Below are positions 1 through 6,349 of a stretch of 64,000 nucleotides of DNA, piece after piece. Source of the DNA: an uncultured Bacteroidota bacterium (GTDB lineage Bacteria > Bacteroidota > Bacteroidia > Bacteroidales > P3); contig CACWPQ010000022.1 of the NCBI GenBank assembly GCA_902762805.1, positions 1 through 64,000 on the forward strand. Direction: 5' to 3'. A program made the position numbers and the translations under genes. Position 1 is the first letter of the stretch. Every line of letters begins with the position of its first letter. Below the pieces are notes generated by a model that ran no database searches, was not told the origin of the DNA, and saw only the letters and a program-made list of their open reading frames with translations.

Positions 1-121
1 CTTTTTTCTTCATCCCCGCACCGCCGGCGCCCCTGGCCTGGCAGTGGGGGCATGGTGGGATGAATTTCATGCTCTTTCTGTTTGGTTTTGTGGCACTATT
101 GCCTGATGTTGTAAAAATATT
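1..121. other. No gene recognised at left edge
   Basis: Short stretch downstream of the leftward lipoprotein operon. It contains a GC-rich start and then an AT-rich tail. I see no open frame, promoter box or convincing terminator in it. Confidence 0.4.
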
Positions 122-532
122 TTAACGATAAGCTATGCAACGGAATAAACCTTCTTTTTCATCGTATGTCATACGTACAACAAAACCCTCTCTGCGTCTT
201 TTTTCGGCCCAATCCGCCGCCTCTTTTTCGTTGGCAGTATCAAAAGTAACAACTTCCTTGCACGTAACAGGTCTTTCTCCGTTGTCGCCTATGATTATCT
301 CATGCCCACCCCGCACCATGCCAAGCAGGTTGGTGTACAGTCGTGCTAAATCTTCGTCTGAAAATATGCACTGTGACATAGTCTGCCCATCCACACTATA
401 GTGGATCACTTCTGCTGTTGACTCAACTTGAATTGGCAATTCCTGACCACTGCCATTGTCCTTCGTACATCCGCCGACAACCGATATCGTCGCCAGCATC
501 AGTGATGCCATCATTAATTGTTTTTGTTTCAT
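122..532 (-). CDS. Small predicted lipoprotein
   Basis: 136-residue protein with a lipoprotein signal: basic start MKQKQ, hydrophobic stretch, and lipobox-like VVGGC at residues 18-22. The mature part is hydrophilic and has no domain I recognise. Its ATG overlaps the TGA of the upstream gene as ATGA, so it is the last member of the four-gene operon headed by the sigma factor at 1351-1878. Context suggests an envelope protein under that sigma factor's control; function unknown. Confidence 0.75.
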   Translation of the reverse strand: MKQKQLMMASLMLATISVVGGCTKDNGSGQELPIQVESTAEVIHYSVDGQTMSQCIFSDEDLARLYTNLLGMVRGGHEIIIGDNGERPVTCKEVVTFDTANEKEAADWAEKRRREGFVVRMTYDEKEGLFRCIAYR

Positions 533-1017
533 TGTTTTTTTGTTTTAAGTTGGTTTATATAATGTAAGTCTATGTTTCTATACTGCTCTTCTGTTTCGAT
601 ATGGCACGCGAGGATGCTTCGCTTGAGAAAAGACATCACGCAGAAAAAGTTATTTATCGGGTCTGTGTTTGGACTGGGTTTTAGTGAATCATTCTCCGAA
701 ATCCATGTTTGGACTATATCATTACCTCTCTTCAATTGCTCCTTTTCGTGCTCCATCAGTGGAAATCCTCCCGTCATCTCCCTCAGTTCCTCCCACCCCT
801 CGTCGTCCTTCGCCTCGAGCAGCGTTACATCGACTGTCACCGTGTCGTTCACCCGGAAGTCCTTCAGGAAGCTGGCTGCGACGTGGGGGTTGGATGCATA
901 CTGCCGGTAGAGCTCGCTGGCGCGCTCGGGCGGAACGGTGCGCGGCGTCCACTCCCACAGCGCGTAGATGGCCACGGGCAGCAGGACGATGAGCAGGGGC
1001 AGAACGTAGCGTTTCAT
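529..1017 (-). CDS. Membrane-anchored protein of the sigma-factor operon
   Basis: 162 residues. An N-terminal hydrophobic segment at about residues 4-20 (YVLPLLIVLLPVAIYALWEW) acts as signal anchor, followed by a soluble, charged extracytoplasmic domain with no recognised fold. The start was placed at the ATG at 1017 because it gives the signal anchor and forms an ATGA overlap with the stop of the upstream gene; the longer open frame upstream has no such features. It overlaps the downstream lipoprotein start by four bases, so translation of genes 2-4 of this operon is probably coupled. Function unknown. Confidence 0.72.
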   Translation of the reverse strand: MKRYVLPLLIVLLPVAIYALWEWTPRTVPPERASELYRQYASNPHVAASFLKDFRVNDTVTVDVTLLEAKDDEGWEELREMTGGFPLMEHEKEQLKRGNDIVQTWISENDSLKPSPNTDPINNFFCVMSFLKRSILACHIETEEQYRNIDLHYINQLKTKKQ

Positions 1018-1325
1018 ACGGCGTACTCCAGCATTTGGTGCACTTCCGCCAGGATGTGCGCACGGTCGGTTCCATTGTTGACTATCATGTGCGTCTTCAC
1101 GGCTTCCGGCTCCGTGTTGTGCACGCAGCCGCACAGCAGCACCGAGGCCACCGCCGCTATGGCGCAATTGCGCCACTGTCCGCTGCGCTGCCGCCGCCCG
1201 CTCCAGCTGGCGAAGCCCTCGGTCCCCGCCGCCGACACGCGTTCCGCCAGCCCTTCGGGCATCGGGGCCGACTCCGCCGTCGCCACCGAAAGCATCGCAT
1301 CCAGATTCTTCATTTTCATTTTCAT
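1014..1325 (-). CDS. Small single-pass protein, putative anti-sigma factor
   Basis: 103 residues. The N-terminal cytoplasmic part has the pattern LDAMLSVAT..PMPEGLAERV, which resembles short Bacteroidetes proteins encoded directly behind sigma factors. A basic stretch (SGRRQRSGQWR) precedes one hydrophobic segment at about residues 54-68 (AIAAVASVLLCGC), then a short outer tail. The gene starts 25 bases after the sigma factor gene ends. A single-pass partner immediately behind an ECF-like sigma factor is the usual arrangement for an anti-sigma factor, but the classical zinc-binding anti-sigma motif is not visible, so this role is inferred from context. Confidence 0.6.
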   Translation of the reverse strand: MKMKMKNLDAMLSVATAESAPMPEGLAERVSAAGTEGFASWSGRRQRSGQWRNCAIAAVASVLLCGCVHNTEPEAVKTHMIVNNGTDRAHILAEVHQMLEYAV

Positions 1326-1350
1326 CTTTCTTTTTTGTTGTTATTGTATT

Positions 1351-1878
1351 TTAATGTCTGTTTTTGTTCATTCTTTTTGCCAGTTGTTTCATCTCGTGCA
1401 CGATACGTGCTTTTCGCATGGCTGCCGCCGCTACGGAGAGGCCCATCGCCGCGCCGATTTCTTTGTTGCTGTAGCCGTCGAGGTGCATCTGCATCAGGTG
1501 CCGGTCCTCGGGCTCCAGGCGCTCGAGGAGCCTCAACAGGCGCTCGTCGAGCTCGGCGCTTTCCCTGGGTTCTGCAGCCGTTTCGGGCAGCCGGTCTGTG
1601 AGCACCGGCGGCGGGCCGAAGTCCTGCTCCTTGCGGTAGAGGATGCCGCGGGCGCGCAGCAGCGTCCATCGGCGCTCTTGCCCTTCGGTGCAGTCAACCC
1701 GCAGCGACCCGAAGTACTGCCACAATGCCACCCACACATCCTGCACCATGTCCTCTGCCTTCTCCGTGTTGTAGTGTGCGCGACGCAGACAGTATCCCCA
1801 TACGGCAGTTTTCTGCCGTTCGATGAGCTCCAGGTACCGCTCACCGCGTGCCTTTATGTCGATGTCGGCATTACGCAT
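1351..1878 (-). CDS. RNA polymerase sigma factor, sigma-70 family (ECF-like)
   Basis: 175 residues, the usual size for an ECF sigma factor. Region 2 is visible at about residues 20-60 (WGYCLRRAHYNTEKAEDMVQ and following VWVALWQYF), including the DMVQDVWV core. Region 4 with its helix-turn-helix lies near residues 125-165 (DGYSNKEIGAAMGLS, then basic residues). It heads a four-gene operon with a putative membrane partner and two envelope proteins, so it probably controls an envelope response and its own operon. The upstream DNA carries three phased A-tracts (see 1951-2003). Confidence 0.85.
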   Translation of the reverse strand: MRNADIDIKARGERYLELIERQKTAVWGYCLRRAHYNTEKAEDMVQDVWVALWQYFGSLRVDCTEGQERRWTLLRARGILYRKEQDFGPPPVLTDRLPETAAEPRESAELDERLLRLLERLEPEDRHLMQMHLDGYSNKEIGAAMGLSVAAAAMRKARIVHEMKQLAKRMNKNRH

Positions 1879-1950
1879 CTCGTGCTTCGGTAAAAAGCGC
1901 CTTCACTATATATAATACACCAGTTTTTTCAAAAACATAACAGAAAAGTG

Positions 1951-2003
1951 TCTTTTTTAACAAAAAAGTGCATTTTTTTAACATTTGGATGCGTTTTTTT
2001 AAC
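1951..2003 (-). promoter_or_regulatory. Three A-tracts in 21-bp phase upstream of sigma factor operon
   Basis: Read on the minus strand, GTTAAAAAA(A) occurs three times with the GTT ends at 1961, 1982 and 2003, exactly 21 bp apart, or two helical turns. Phased A-tracts bend DNA and often act as upstream promoter elements. A TATATATAG-like stretch lies between them and the gene. Alternatively the GTTAAAAAA units are repeated protein-binding sites. Confidence 0.45.
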
Positions 2004-2099
2004 AAATATCCCCCCTTTCGAGGTGCTCGGAGAGGGGGGGGATATCATCGGTTTTGTTTTTTTGAGGTTATGGAATAGTTGCTGGCGGACGGGGGCGGG

Positions 2100-2900
2100 T
2101 CAGCACCTGTAGTAGCTGCGCAGGATGCCCACCATCTGGTTGCCGCTCAGCACACGCTTCACCACCACCGAGAGCCACTGCTCGAGGTTCGACACCACAT
2201 AGCGCAACTTCGGACGGCGCGCCTCGACGATTTTCACCATCTTGCGCGCCAGCACCTCGGGCTGCAGCCCGCCGTTCTCCTCGGCGTTGATGCGCTCCAG
2301 CGCCGCGCGGAACACAGGGCCGTAGTCCGGATCCTGCAGCGTCGCCTGGCAGTTGAGGCGGTTGGCGTTGAACTTCGTCGCGAAGTCGCCCGGCTCCACC
2401 AGGCTCACCCGTATGCCGAACCGCTTCACCTCCGCCGCCAGGGCCTCGGAGAAGCCCTCGATGGCGAATTTCGAGGCCGAATAGTAGCCCTGGTACGGCA
2501 ACCCCATCACGCCGCCGATCGAGCTGACGTTGACAATCCTGCCCTTGCGCGCCTTGCGCATGTGCGGCAGCACCGCCTGGCACATGTTGGCGCAGCCCAT
2601 GAAGTTGGTCCCCATTTGGCGGTCGATCTCCGCCTCGCTGGCCAGCTCCAGCGCCCCGCCGATGCCCATGCCGGCGTTGTTCACCAGCACGTCGATGCGC
2701 CCCTCGCGCCCCATGATGTCGGCCACCGTGGCCGCAATCGCCTCGCGGTTGCGGATGTCGCACGCCCGGTAGCGTATCTTGCTGTGTTCCATATCGCGGC
2801 GGCACAGCCCGTAGACCGTGTGGCCCCTCTCGGCCAGCATCTCCGCCGCCGCCTTCCCAAAGCCCGACGAAGCGCCGGTGATGACAATGACTTGCTTCAT
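2100..2900 (-). CDS. Short-chain dehydrogenase/reductase
   Basis: 266-residue SDR oxidoreductase with Rossmann fold. Visible motifs: cofactor-binding TGASSGFGK at residues 8-16, the NNAG motif (VLVNNAGMG) near residue 75, a catalytic serine region (NVSSIGG) and the YSASK catalytic Tyr-Lys pair near residues 140-144. The residue pattern after the second strand (CRRD) suggests NADP preference. The start at 2900 (MKQVIVITG) was chosen because the longer frame would add an N-terminus translated from the promoter region. Substrate cannot be told. It has its own promoter, divergent from the toxin-antitoxin pair. Confidence 0.88.
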   Translation of the reverse strand: MKQVIVITGASSGFGKAAAEMLAERGHTVYGLCRRDMEHSKIRYRACDIRNREAIAATVADIMGREGRIDVLVNNAGMGIGGALELASEAEIDRQMGTNFMGCANMCQAVLPHMRKARKGRIVNVSSIGGVMGLPYQGYYSASKFAIEGFSEALAAEVKRFGIRVSLVEPGDFATKFNANRLNCQATLQDPDYGPVFRAALERINAEENGGLQPEVLARKMVKIVEARRPKLRYVVSNLEQWLSVVVKRVLSGNQMVGILRSYYRC

Positions 2901-2923
2901 ATCTCGATTATTAAATTTTTTTG

Positions 2924-2931
2924 CAAAGATA
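2924..2931 (-). promoter_or_regulatory. -7 promoter box of SDR gene
   Basis: TATCTTTG on the minus strand, matching the Bacteroidetes TAnnTTTG box, about 24 bases before the SDR start. It is divergent from the box at 2986-2993. Confidence 0.6.
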
Positions 2932-2985
2932 CCAAACTTCCGCCACACGGCCAAAAATATTTTTCCCCGGTTCGGAAAAAGTTCG

Positions 2986-2993
2986 TACTTTTG
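2986..2993 (+). promoter_or_regulatory. -7 promoter box of toxin-antitoxin operon
   Basis: TACTTTTG, a Bacteroidetes -7 box, 23 bases before the antitoxin start. The surrounding sequence (GAAAAAGTTCGTACTTTTGC) recurs almost exactly at 3643-3662. Confidence 0.6.
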
Positions 2994-3016
2994 CACTCGC
3001 AAACGAATTGAAAATT

Positions 3017-3241
3017 ATGGAGAACGTACGAGTGAATTTCACGGTGCAGCAGGGCGTAGGTATCGTGGCGGTGCCCGCCGCCGACGATGAGGTCGCCGCC
3101 GTCGTGGAGCGGGCTTTGCAGGCGCGCACTGCCGAGGATGAGCGCGCCGAGCTGAACCGTTGTTGGCAGCACATGAAAGCTCACCCGGACTCGACTTACT
3201 CCAGCCAAGAAGTCTTCTCTTATCTCGACTCCATAGCATGA
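3017..3241 (+). CDS. Antitoxin of a RelE/ParE-type pair
   Basis: 74 residues, acidic, with a short beta-rich N-terminus (MENVRVNFTV) and a C-terminal helix ending HPDSTYSSQEVFSYLDSIA. Small acidic partners of this shape directly precede RelE/ParE toxins. The start was set at the ATG at 3017, just behind a strong -7 box; the longer frame would translate through the promoter. Its TGA overlaps the ATG of the toxin gene (ATGA at 3238-3241), so the two are translationally coupled. No DNA-binding motif is obvious. Confidence 0.7.
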   Translation: MENVRVNFTVQQGVGIVAVPAADDEVAAVVERALQARTAEDERAELNRCWQHMKAHPDSTYSSQEVFSYLDSIA

Positions 3242-3547
3242 GCCGCAGCGTCAGGTGGAGCCGCGAGTCTCGCGACGACCTCGCTGCTGTTATCCTCGAA
3301 GTCCGCAAAAATTTCGGAAGCCGGACAGCGAAAAAGGTCGTTGCCCGCTTCCGCGAGGCAGAGCGCATAATTGCCGACAACCCCTATATTGGCACCGCCG
3401 ATGCCGACAACCCGCCATTCCGAGTGCTGCACTCCAAGCACAGCAGGATATTCTATGTTGTCGAGGAGGATATATATCGTGGCCGTTTGGGACAACCGGC
3501 AGGACGATACTCGTTTAGCCTCTATGTTGAAGCGCGGAAAACACTGA
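3238..3547 (+). pseudogene. RelE/ParE-family toxin, frameshifted at an AT repeat
   Basis: The first about 80 codons encode a RelE/ParE-like mRNA-interferase or gyrase-inhibitor fold (VRWSRESRDDLAAVILEVRK ... FRVLHSKHSRIFYVVEED). Right after EED the frame is lost within (AT)4 at 3470-3477. The +1 frame then continues with the expected family C-terminus (IVAVWDNRQDD ... LKRGKH) and stops at 3545-3547. Two more bases, i.e. (AT)5, would give an intact protein of about 103 residues, the normal size. As written, translation runs on to 3753 through an unrelated promoter. This is either a disabled toxin, a slippage-switched gene, or a sequencing error in the repeat. Confidence 0.72.
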
Positions 3548-3653
3548 TTGACAAGAAATTGCGACCATCTATTGCAGGGCTGCCCGGCGGGTGGCTCTTT
3601 TTGTATTTTGAGCCAGTTGCAAATATAAATTTTGCCAGTTCCGAAAAAGTTCG

Positions 3654-3661
3654 TACTTTTG
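3654..3661 (+). promoter_or_regulatory. -7 promoter box upstream of structured region
   Basis: TACTTTTG in a context nearly identical to the toxin-antitoxin promoter. No credible open frame follows for 300 bases, so it probably drives the structured RNA at about 3668-3866. Confidence 0.5.
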
Positions 3662-3667
3662 CACTTG

Positions 3668-3866
3668 CAAACCGACGAGAATTGGTTTGCCGAAAGAAAG
3701 CGCATTTTCGCTTTATTCCTGGCATAGTGAACTTGGACACTTCACAAAGATAGAAAGGGAATAAGAGGAAGATGAGCACTCCGTACTTGGATAGTATTCA
3801 TCCATAGTGGAGTGATTCTCTAAACCTTATTTTATTCTATCGGGAGTCCAAGCCCTACTATGCTAA
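3668..3866 (+). ncRNA. Candidate structured small RNA, long rod-shaped fold
   Basis: Fills most of the gap between the broken toxin gene (ends 3547) and the lipoprotein at 3980. After the -7 box at 3654 the sequence folds into a nested series of helices: 3722-3728 with 3857-3863, 3732-3738 with 3846-3852, 3749-3755 with 3835-3841, 3760-3765 with 3826-3831, 3777-3782 with 3809-3814, and 3788-3792 with 3800-3804. A separate small hairpin (AAAGCG / CGCTTT) precedes them. The single interrupted rod recalls 6S RNA, but I cannot see a large central bubble and do not assign the family. It could also be a small inverted-repeat element. Confidence 0.5.
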
Positions 3867-3979
3867 AATAGGGTGAGATGGATGGCTCCACTTTCTTCCG
3901 TTGTATAAAGACATCCGCTGTGCGAGCCCACGAAAACCAAAAACCGATGGGCCGATGGTATATAACTGGCACATAGATT

Positions 3980-4780
3980 GTGAAAAAAACATCGAAAGGC
4001 TACATGATGATTCTTGCCTGTGCTGCGCTTTTTTCTGCGTGTGGCGAAAAGGATATTACTCCTGCAGATACCCCCTCTGGTGGCGAAGAGAATCCTGTAG
4101 AAACCCCGTCTAAAAGGGTCAAACAGATAGTCCTGTCCCAAGAAGGATCTAACGACAAGGTATGGGATTTCGCTTGGGAAGGTAATTTGTTGAAATCCAT
4201 CAGCGCGGGCAGTGAATTTGGAAACCTTAATATAGTTTATTCGTACGAAGGTCTGCGCCCGTCCTCTTCACAGTGGGTCATGTATGGCGATACCTACAAC
4301 TACTCATATCAGTATGAGGGAGATAGGCTTTCAAGTCAGAATGTCCCGTATGGGGATGGCGTTGTCCATTATACCTACCTCGGCGGACACGTCAGCGAAC
4401 TAAATGGGTATAAGTTCGAGTGGGAAAACGACAACTTGGCTAAAATCAGAAAAGAAGATTACGAACAAGATTTTAGCGAGTACACTTTTGTCTATGATGG
4501 GAAAAATAGTCCGTTCCCTCAAATGTATGGTGTAGAGTGGATTAACGAAGATTTCTTCCATGAACCGGTCTGGGGATTTTGGTCAAAAAACAATGTGATA
4601 CACTATGAAGGGAAGAGTGTAGAGCAGGCACAGACCAGAAGAGCAAAGACGATGGATGTGGAGTTTACCTACGACGAAGATGGGTATCCTGCTCGGGCCA
4701 GTGTGACCGAAAAAGATTTCGACCGAAACGAACTTATAAGAGAGAAGCACATCACAATATCCTATTCGTACTACGACTGA
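3980..4780 (+). CDS. Lipoprotein with YD-like beta repeats
   Basis: 266 residues. It begins at a GTG codon; this gives a proper signal with basic KKTSKG, a hydrophobic core and lipobox FSAC near residue 21. The mature chain consists of short beta segments such as YSYEGLR, YQYEGDRLSSQ, YTYLGGHVSEL and FVYDGKNSPF, the pattern of DUF4595/YD-like repeat lipoproteins common in Bacteroidales. The similar lipoprotein at 56554-57594 shares this architecture. Probably exposed on the outer membrane; role unknown. A rho-independent terminator follows 20 bases after the stop. Confidence 0.78.
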   Translation: MKKTSKGYMMILACAALFSACGEKDITPADTPSGGEENPVETPSKRVKQIVLSQEGSNDKVWDFAWEGNLLKSISAGSEFGNLNIVYSYEGLRPSSSQWVMYGDTYNYSYQYEGDRLSSQNVPYGDGVVHYTYLGGHVSELNGYKFEWENDNLAKIRKEDYEQDFSEYTFVYDGKNSPFPQMYGVEWINEDFFHEPVWGFWSKNNVIHYEGKSVEQAQTRRAKTMDVEFTYDEDGYPARASVTEKDFDRNELIREKHITISYSYYD

Positions 4781-4800
4781 TTTGCGGCATTTGAATTAGT

Positions 4801-4826
4801 AGCCCCGCCCCGACGGGGCTTTTTTA
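4801..4826 (+). terminator. Rho-independent terminator after lipoprotein gene
   Basis: Stem AGCCCCG / CGGGGCT with a six-base loop, followed directly by a run of six T. Confidence 0.8.
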
Positions 4827-4864
4827 TCCCTCTCCTGCCCCACCATCTATCGACCCCCTAGTAA

Positions 4865-4886
4865 GGAAGAAGAGGGGAAGAAGAGG
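4865..4886 (+). repeat. Leader repeat (GGAAGAAGAGG)2, copy 1
   Basis: Two perfect direct copies of the 11-mer GGAAGAAGAGG at 4865-4875 and 4876-4886, followed by GTCCCT and then GTTATCAGG. It sits about 170 bases upstream of the -7 box of the MNT/HEPN pair. The rest of the 4827-5074 gap is AT-rich leader with no open frame. Confidence 0.7.
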
Positions 4887-5055
4887 GTCCCTCTTCGGCG
4901 TTGGTTATCAGGTAGTTGTAAACGGCCGATTTTACCCTGTTTTCCAACTTTTTTGCAAAAAAAATGCAGTTGTTGTATCTGTCTGATTAACAATATGTCA
5001 TGCTCGTTTTCACCCTGTGGGGCCATTTTCTCCGGGGCATGTCCGAAAAAAGTCG

Positions 5056-5063
5056 TATCTTTG
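5056..5063 (+). promoter_or_regulatory. -7 promoter box of MNT/HEPN operon
   Basis: TATCTTTG, 11 bases before the MNT start codon, implying a very short leader for this start. Confidence 0.6.
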
Positions 5064-5074
5064 CAAAATAATTT

Positions 5075-5389
5075 ATGGAGCAAAAATTGGTCATTGAACG
5101 TATCAGAGAGACCGCATCCAAGGTTCTACCCCAAGGGGCTTCGCTGTGGCTCTACGGTTCCAGGGCGCGAGGGGATTCGCACTCGGGAAGCGATTACGAT
5201 TTGTTGATATTGCTCGACAAAGACACTCTCGACCTCGCAGACTATCTGTCTCAAAAACCGCTGCGTGAGCTTGGGTGGGATATCGGCGAGGAAATCAATC
5301 CCCAGGTTTACTCCAAAAGAGAGTGGGAAAGCTATAGTTACACTCCGTTCTACGACAATGTCTCGCGAGAAAAACGCATACTGTTATGA
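5075..5389 (+). CDS. MNT-type nucleotidyltransferase, antitoxin of HEPN/MNT pair
   Basis: 104 residues, minimal nucleotidyltransferase. The active-site motif GSRARGDSHSGSDYD at residues 28-42 fits GS-x10-DxD of the pol-beta superfamily. In MntA/HepT-type systems such proteins silence the HEPN ribonuclease by adding AMP to it or by binding it. The stop overlaps the start of the HEPN gene (ATGA at 5386-5389), the typical arrangement. Function by family and neighbour; target modification is inferred. Confidence 0.85.
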   Translation: MEQKLVIERIRETASKVLPQGASLWLYGSRARGDSHSGSDYDLLILLDKDTLDLADYLSQKPLRELGWDIGEEINPQVYSKREWESYSYTPFYDNVSREKRILL

Positions 5390-5793
5390 GTTTAAGTGAT
5401 ACCAACCGGCGCATTATTGTCGACCGTGAAATAGAGAAGGCGCGTGCCAATTATCTCCAAGCTGAGATCATGCGCGAGCATGAGCAGTGGGACGCTGCTG
5501 CCAACCGTCTGTACTATGCTGTTTTTCATGCAGTCAATTCGTTGCTGGTGCACGACAAGCATCAGGTACGCACCCACCATGGTGCCGGCATGATGTTCCG
5601 GCAGACCTACATCAAGACGGGTGTGCTACAGGAGGAGTTTTCCGACACATTCACTTTGTTGCAGACCATGCGTGAAAAAAGCGATTACAATTGCTCATTC
5701 GATGCAACGCGAGGACTTATCGAGCCCCTGTTCGCTCCGTCAAAGAAAATGATCGACACTGTCGCAGGCATCGTAAAAGCCCCGAAAGACTAA
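5386..5793 (+). CDS. HEPN-domain protein, toxin of HEPN/MNT pair
   Basis: 135 residues, all-helical HEPN domain. The stretch AANRLYYAVFHAVNSLL at about residues 37-53 and VRTHHGAGMMFRQTYIKTG near residues 63-81 match the UPF0332-type HEPN family. The RxxxxH RNase signature is only loosely present (R-T-H-H), so the catalytic state is uncertain. Coupled by a four-base overlap to the MNT gene. Confidence 0.82.
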   Translation: MSLSDTNRRIIVDREIEKARANYLQAEIMREHEQWDAAANRLYYAVFHAVNSLLVHDKHQVRTHHGAGMMFRQTYIKTGVLQEEFSDTFTLLQTMREKSDYNCSFDATRGLIEPLFAPSKKMIDTVAGIVKAPKD

Positions 5794-5823
5794 AATGCAT
5801 GACGTCCGAATCGTTCAAAAAAC

Positions 5824-6018
5824 ATGCAAGATAAGCGCACCCGGTTTCTGAAATACCTTATGGTGTTGTCGTTGAGTGTTGCAGCAGTTTGCGCAATCAA
5901 CTTTTTCTTGCTTGACAGTTGGACGCTCGGGCATGCGTTGGTCGGTTTCTTGATTGGCGAAGCCCTTTCTCTCGTTGCGGCTGCGTTTTTGGTCCGGCTC
6001 GACGAGCGAGGCAACTAA
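5824..6018 (+). CDS. Small two-helix membrane protein
   Basis: 64 residues. Two hydrophobic segments at about residues 10-30 (YLMVLSLSVAAVCAINFFLL) and 36-57 (GHALVGFLIGEALSLVAAAF), with charged ends MQDKRTRFLK and VRLDERGN. It follows the HEPN gene by 30 bases and is closed by a terminator, so it may be part of the same transcript. No family recognised. Confidence 0.55.
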   Translation: MQDKRTRFLKYLMVLSLSVAAVCAINFFLLDSWTLGHALVGFLIGEALSLVAAAFLVRLDERGN

Positions 6019-6038
6019 ACCGGCTGGAATACACCCCT

Positions 6039-6075
6039 GCCCCCATGGCAATCATCCCTGCCGTGGGGGCTTTTC
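6039..6075 (+). terminator. Rho-independent terminator
   Basis: Stem GCCCCCATGGCA / TGCCGTGGGGGC with one mismatch, followed by TTTTCTTTT. It ends the MNT/HEPN/membrane-protein unit. Confidence 0.75.
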
Positions 6076-6117
6076 TTTTGCCCCTCCCCCACCCTCCCCC
6101 AAGAGAGTAAAAAGTTG

Positions 6118-6139
6118 ATAAGAAGAAGGGAAGAAGAGG
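6118..6139 (+). repeat. Leader repeat (GGAAGAAGAGG)2, copy 2
   Basis: One perfect 11-mer at 6129-6139 preceded by a degenerate copy at 6118-6128, then ATGCCTCCTATC and TTATCAGCC. It lies 180 bases upstream of the -7 box at 6320-6327. The rest of the 6076-6349 gap is leader without an open frame. Confidence 0.65.
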
Positions 6140-6319
6140 ATGCCTCCTATCACCTTATTATCAGCCATTTGCGATCGGGCCATTTTTGCCCTTTCGGCGA
6201 GAAATTTGCAACTTTTTTGCGAAAAATTTTCCAGCCGCACACCGTGCTGATACACAGCGTATTGGTACCGTTTTCGAGGCCGGACGCATTTTTCCGCCGC
6301 CCATGTCGGAAAAAAGTAG

Positions 6320-6327
6320 TATCTTTG
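6320..6327 (+). promoter_or_regulatory. -7 promoter box of DUF4175-like gene
   Basis: TATCTTTG, 22 bases upstream of the ATG at 6350. It rules out the upstream in-frame start at 6332 as the main start. Confidence 0.6.
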
Positions 6328-6349
6328 CAGTTTGATTTCGCCACAGATT

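Noticed and set aside
3238..3753. 172-codon open frame for the toxin as written
   Set aside because: Codons after position about 80 do not fit the family, and it runs through a promoter-like sequence; the family C-terminus is in the +1 frame ending at 3547.
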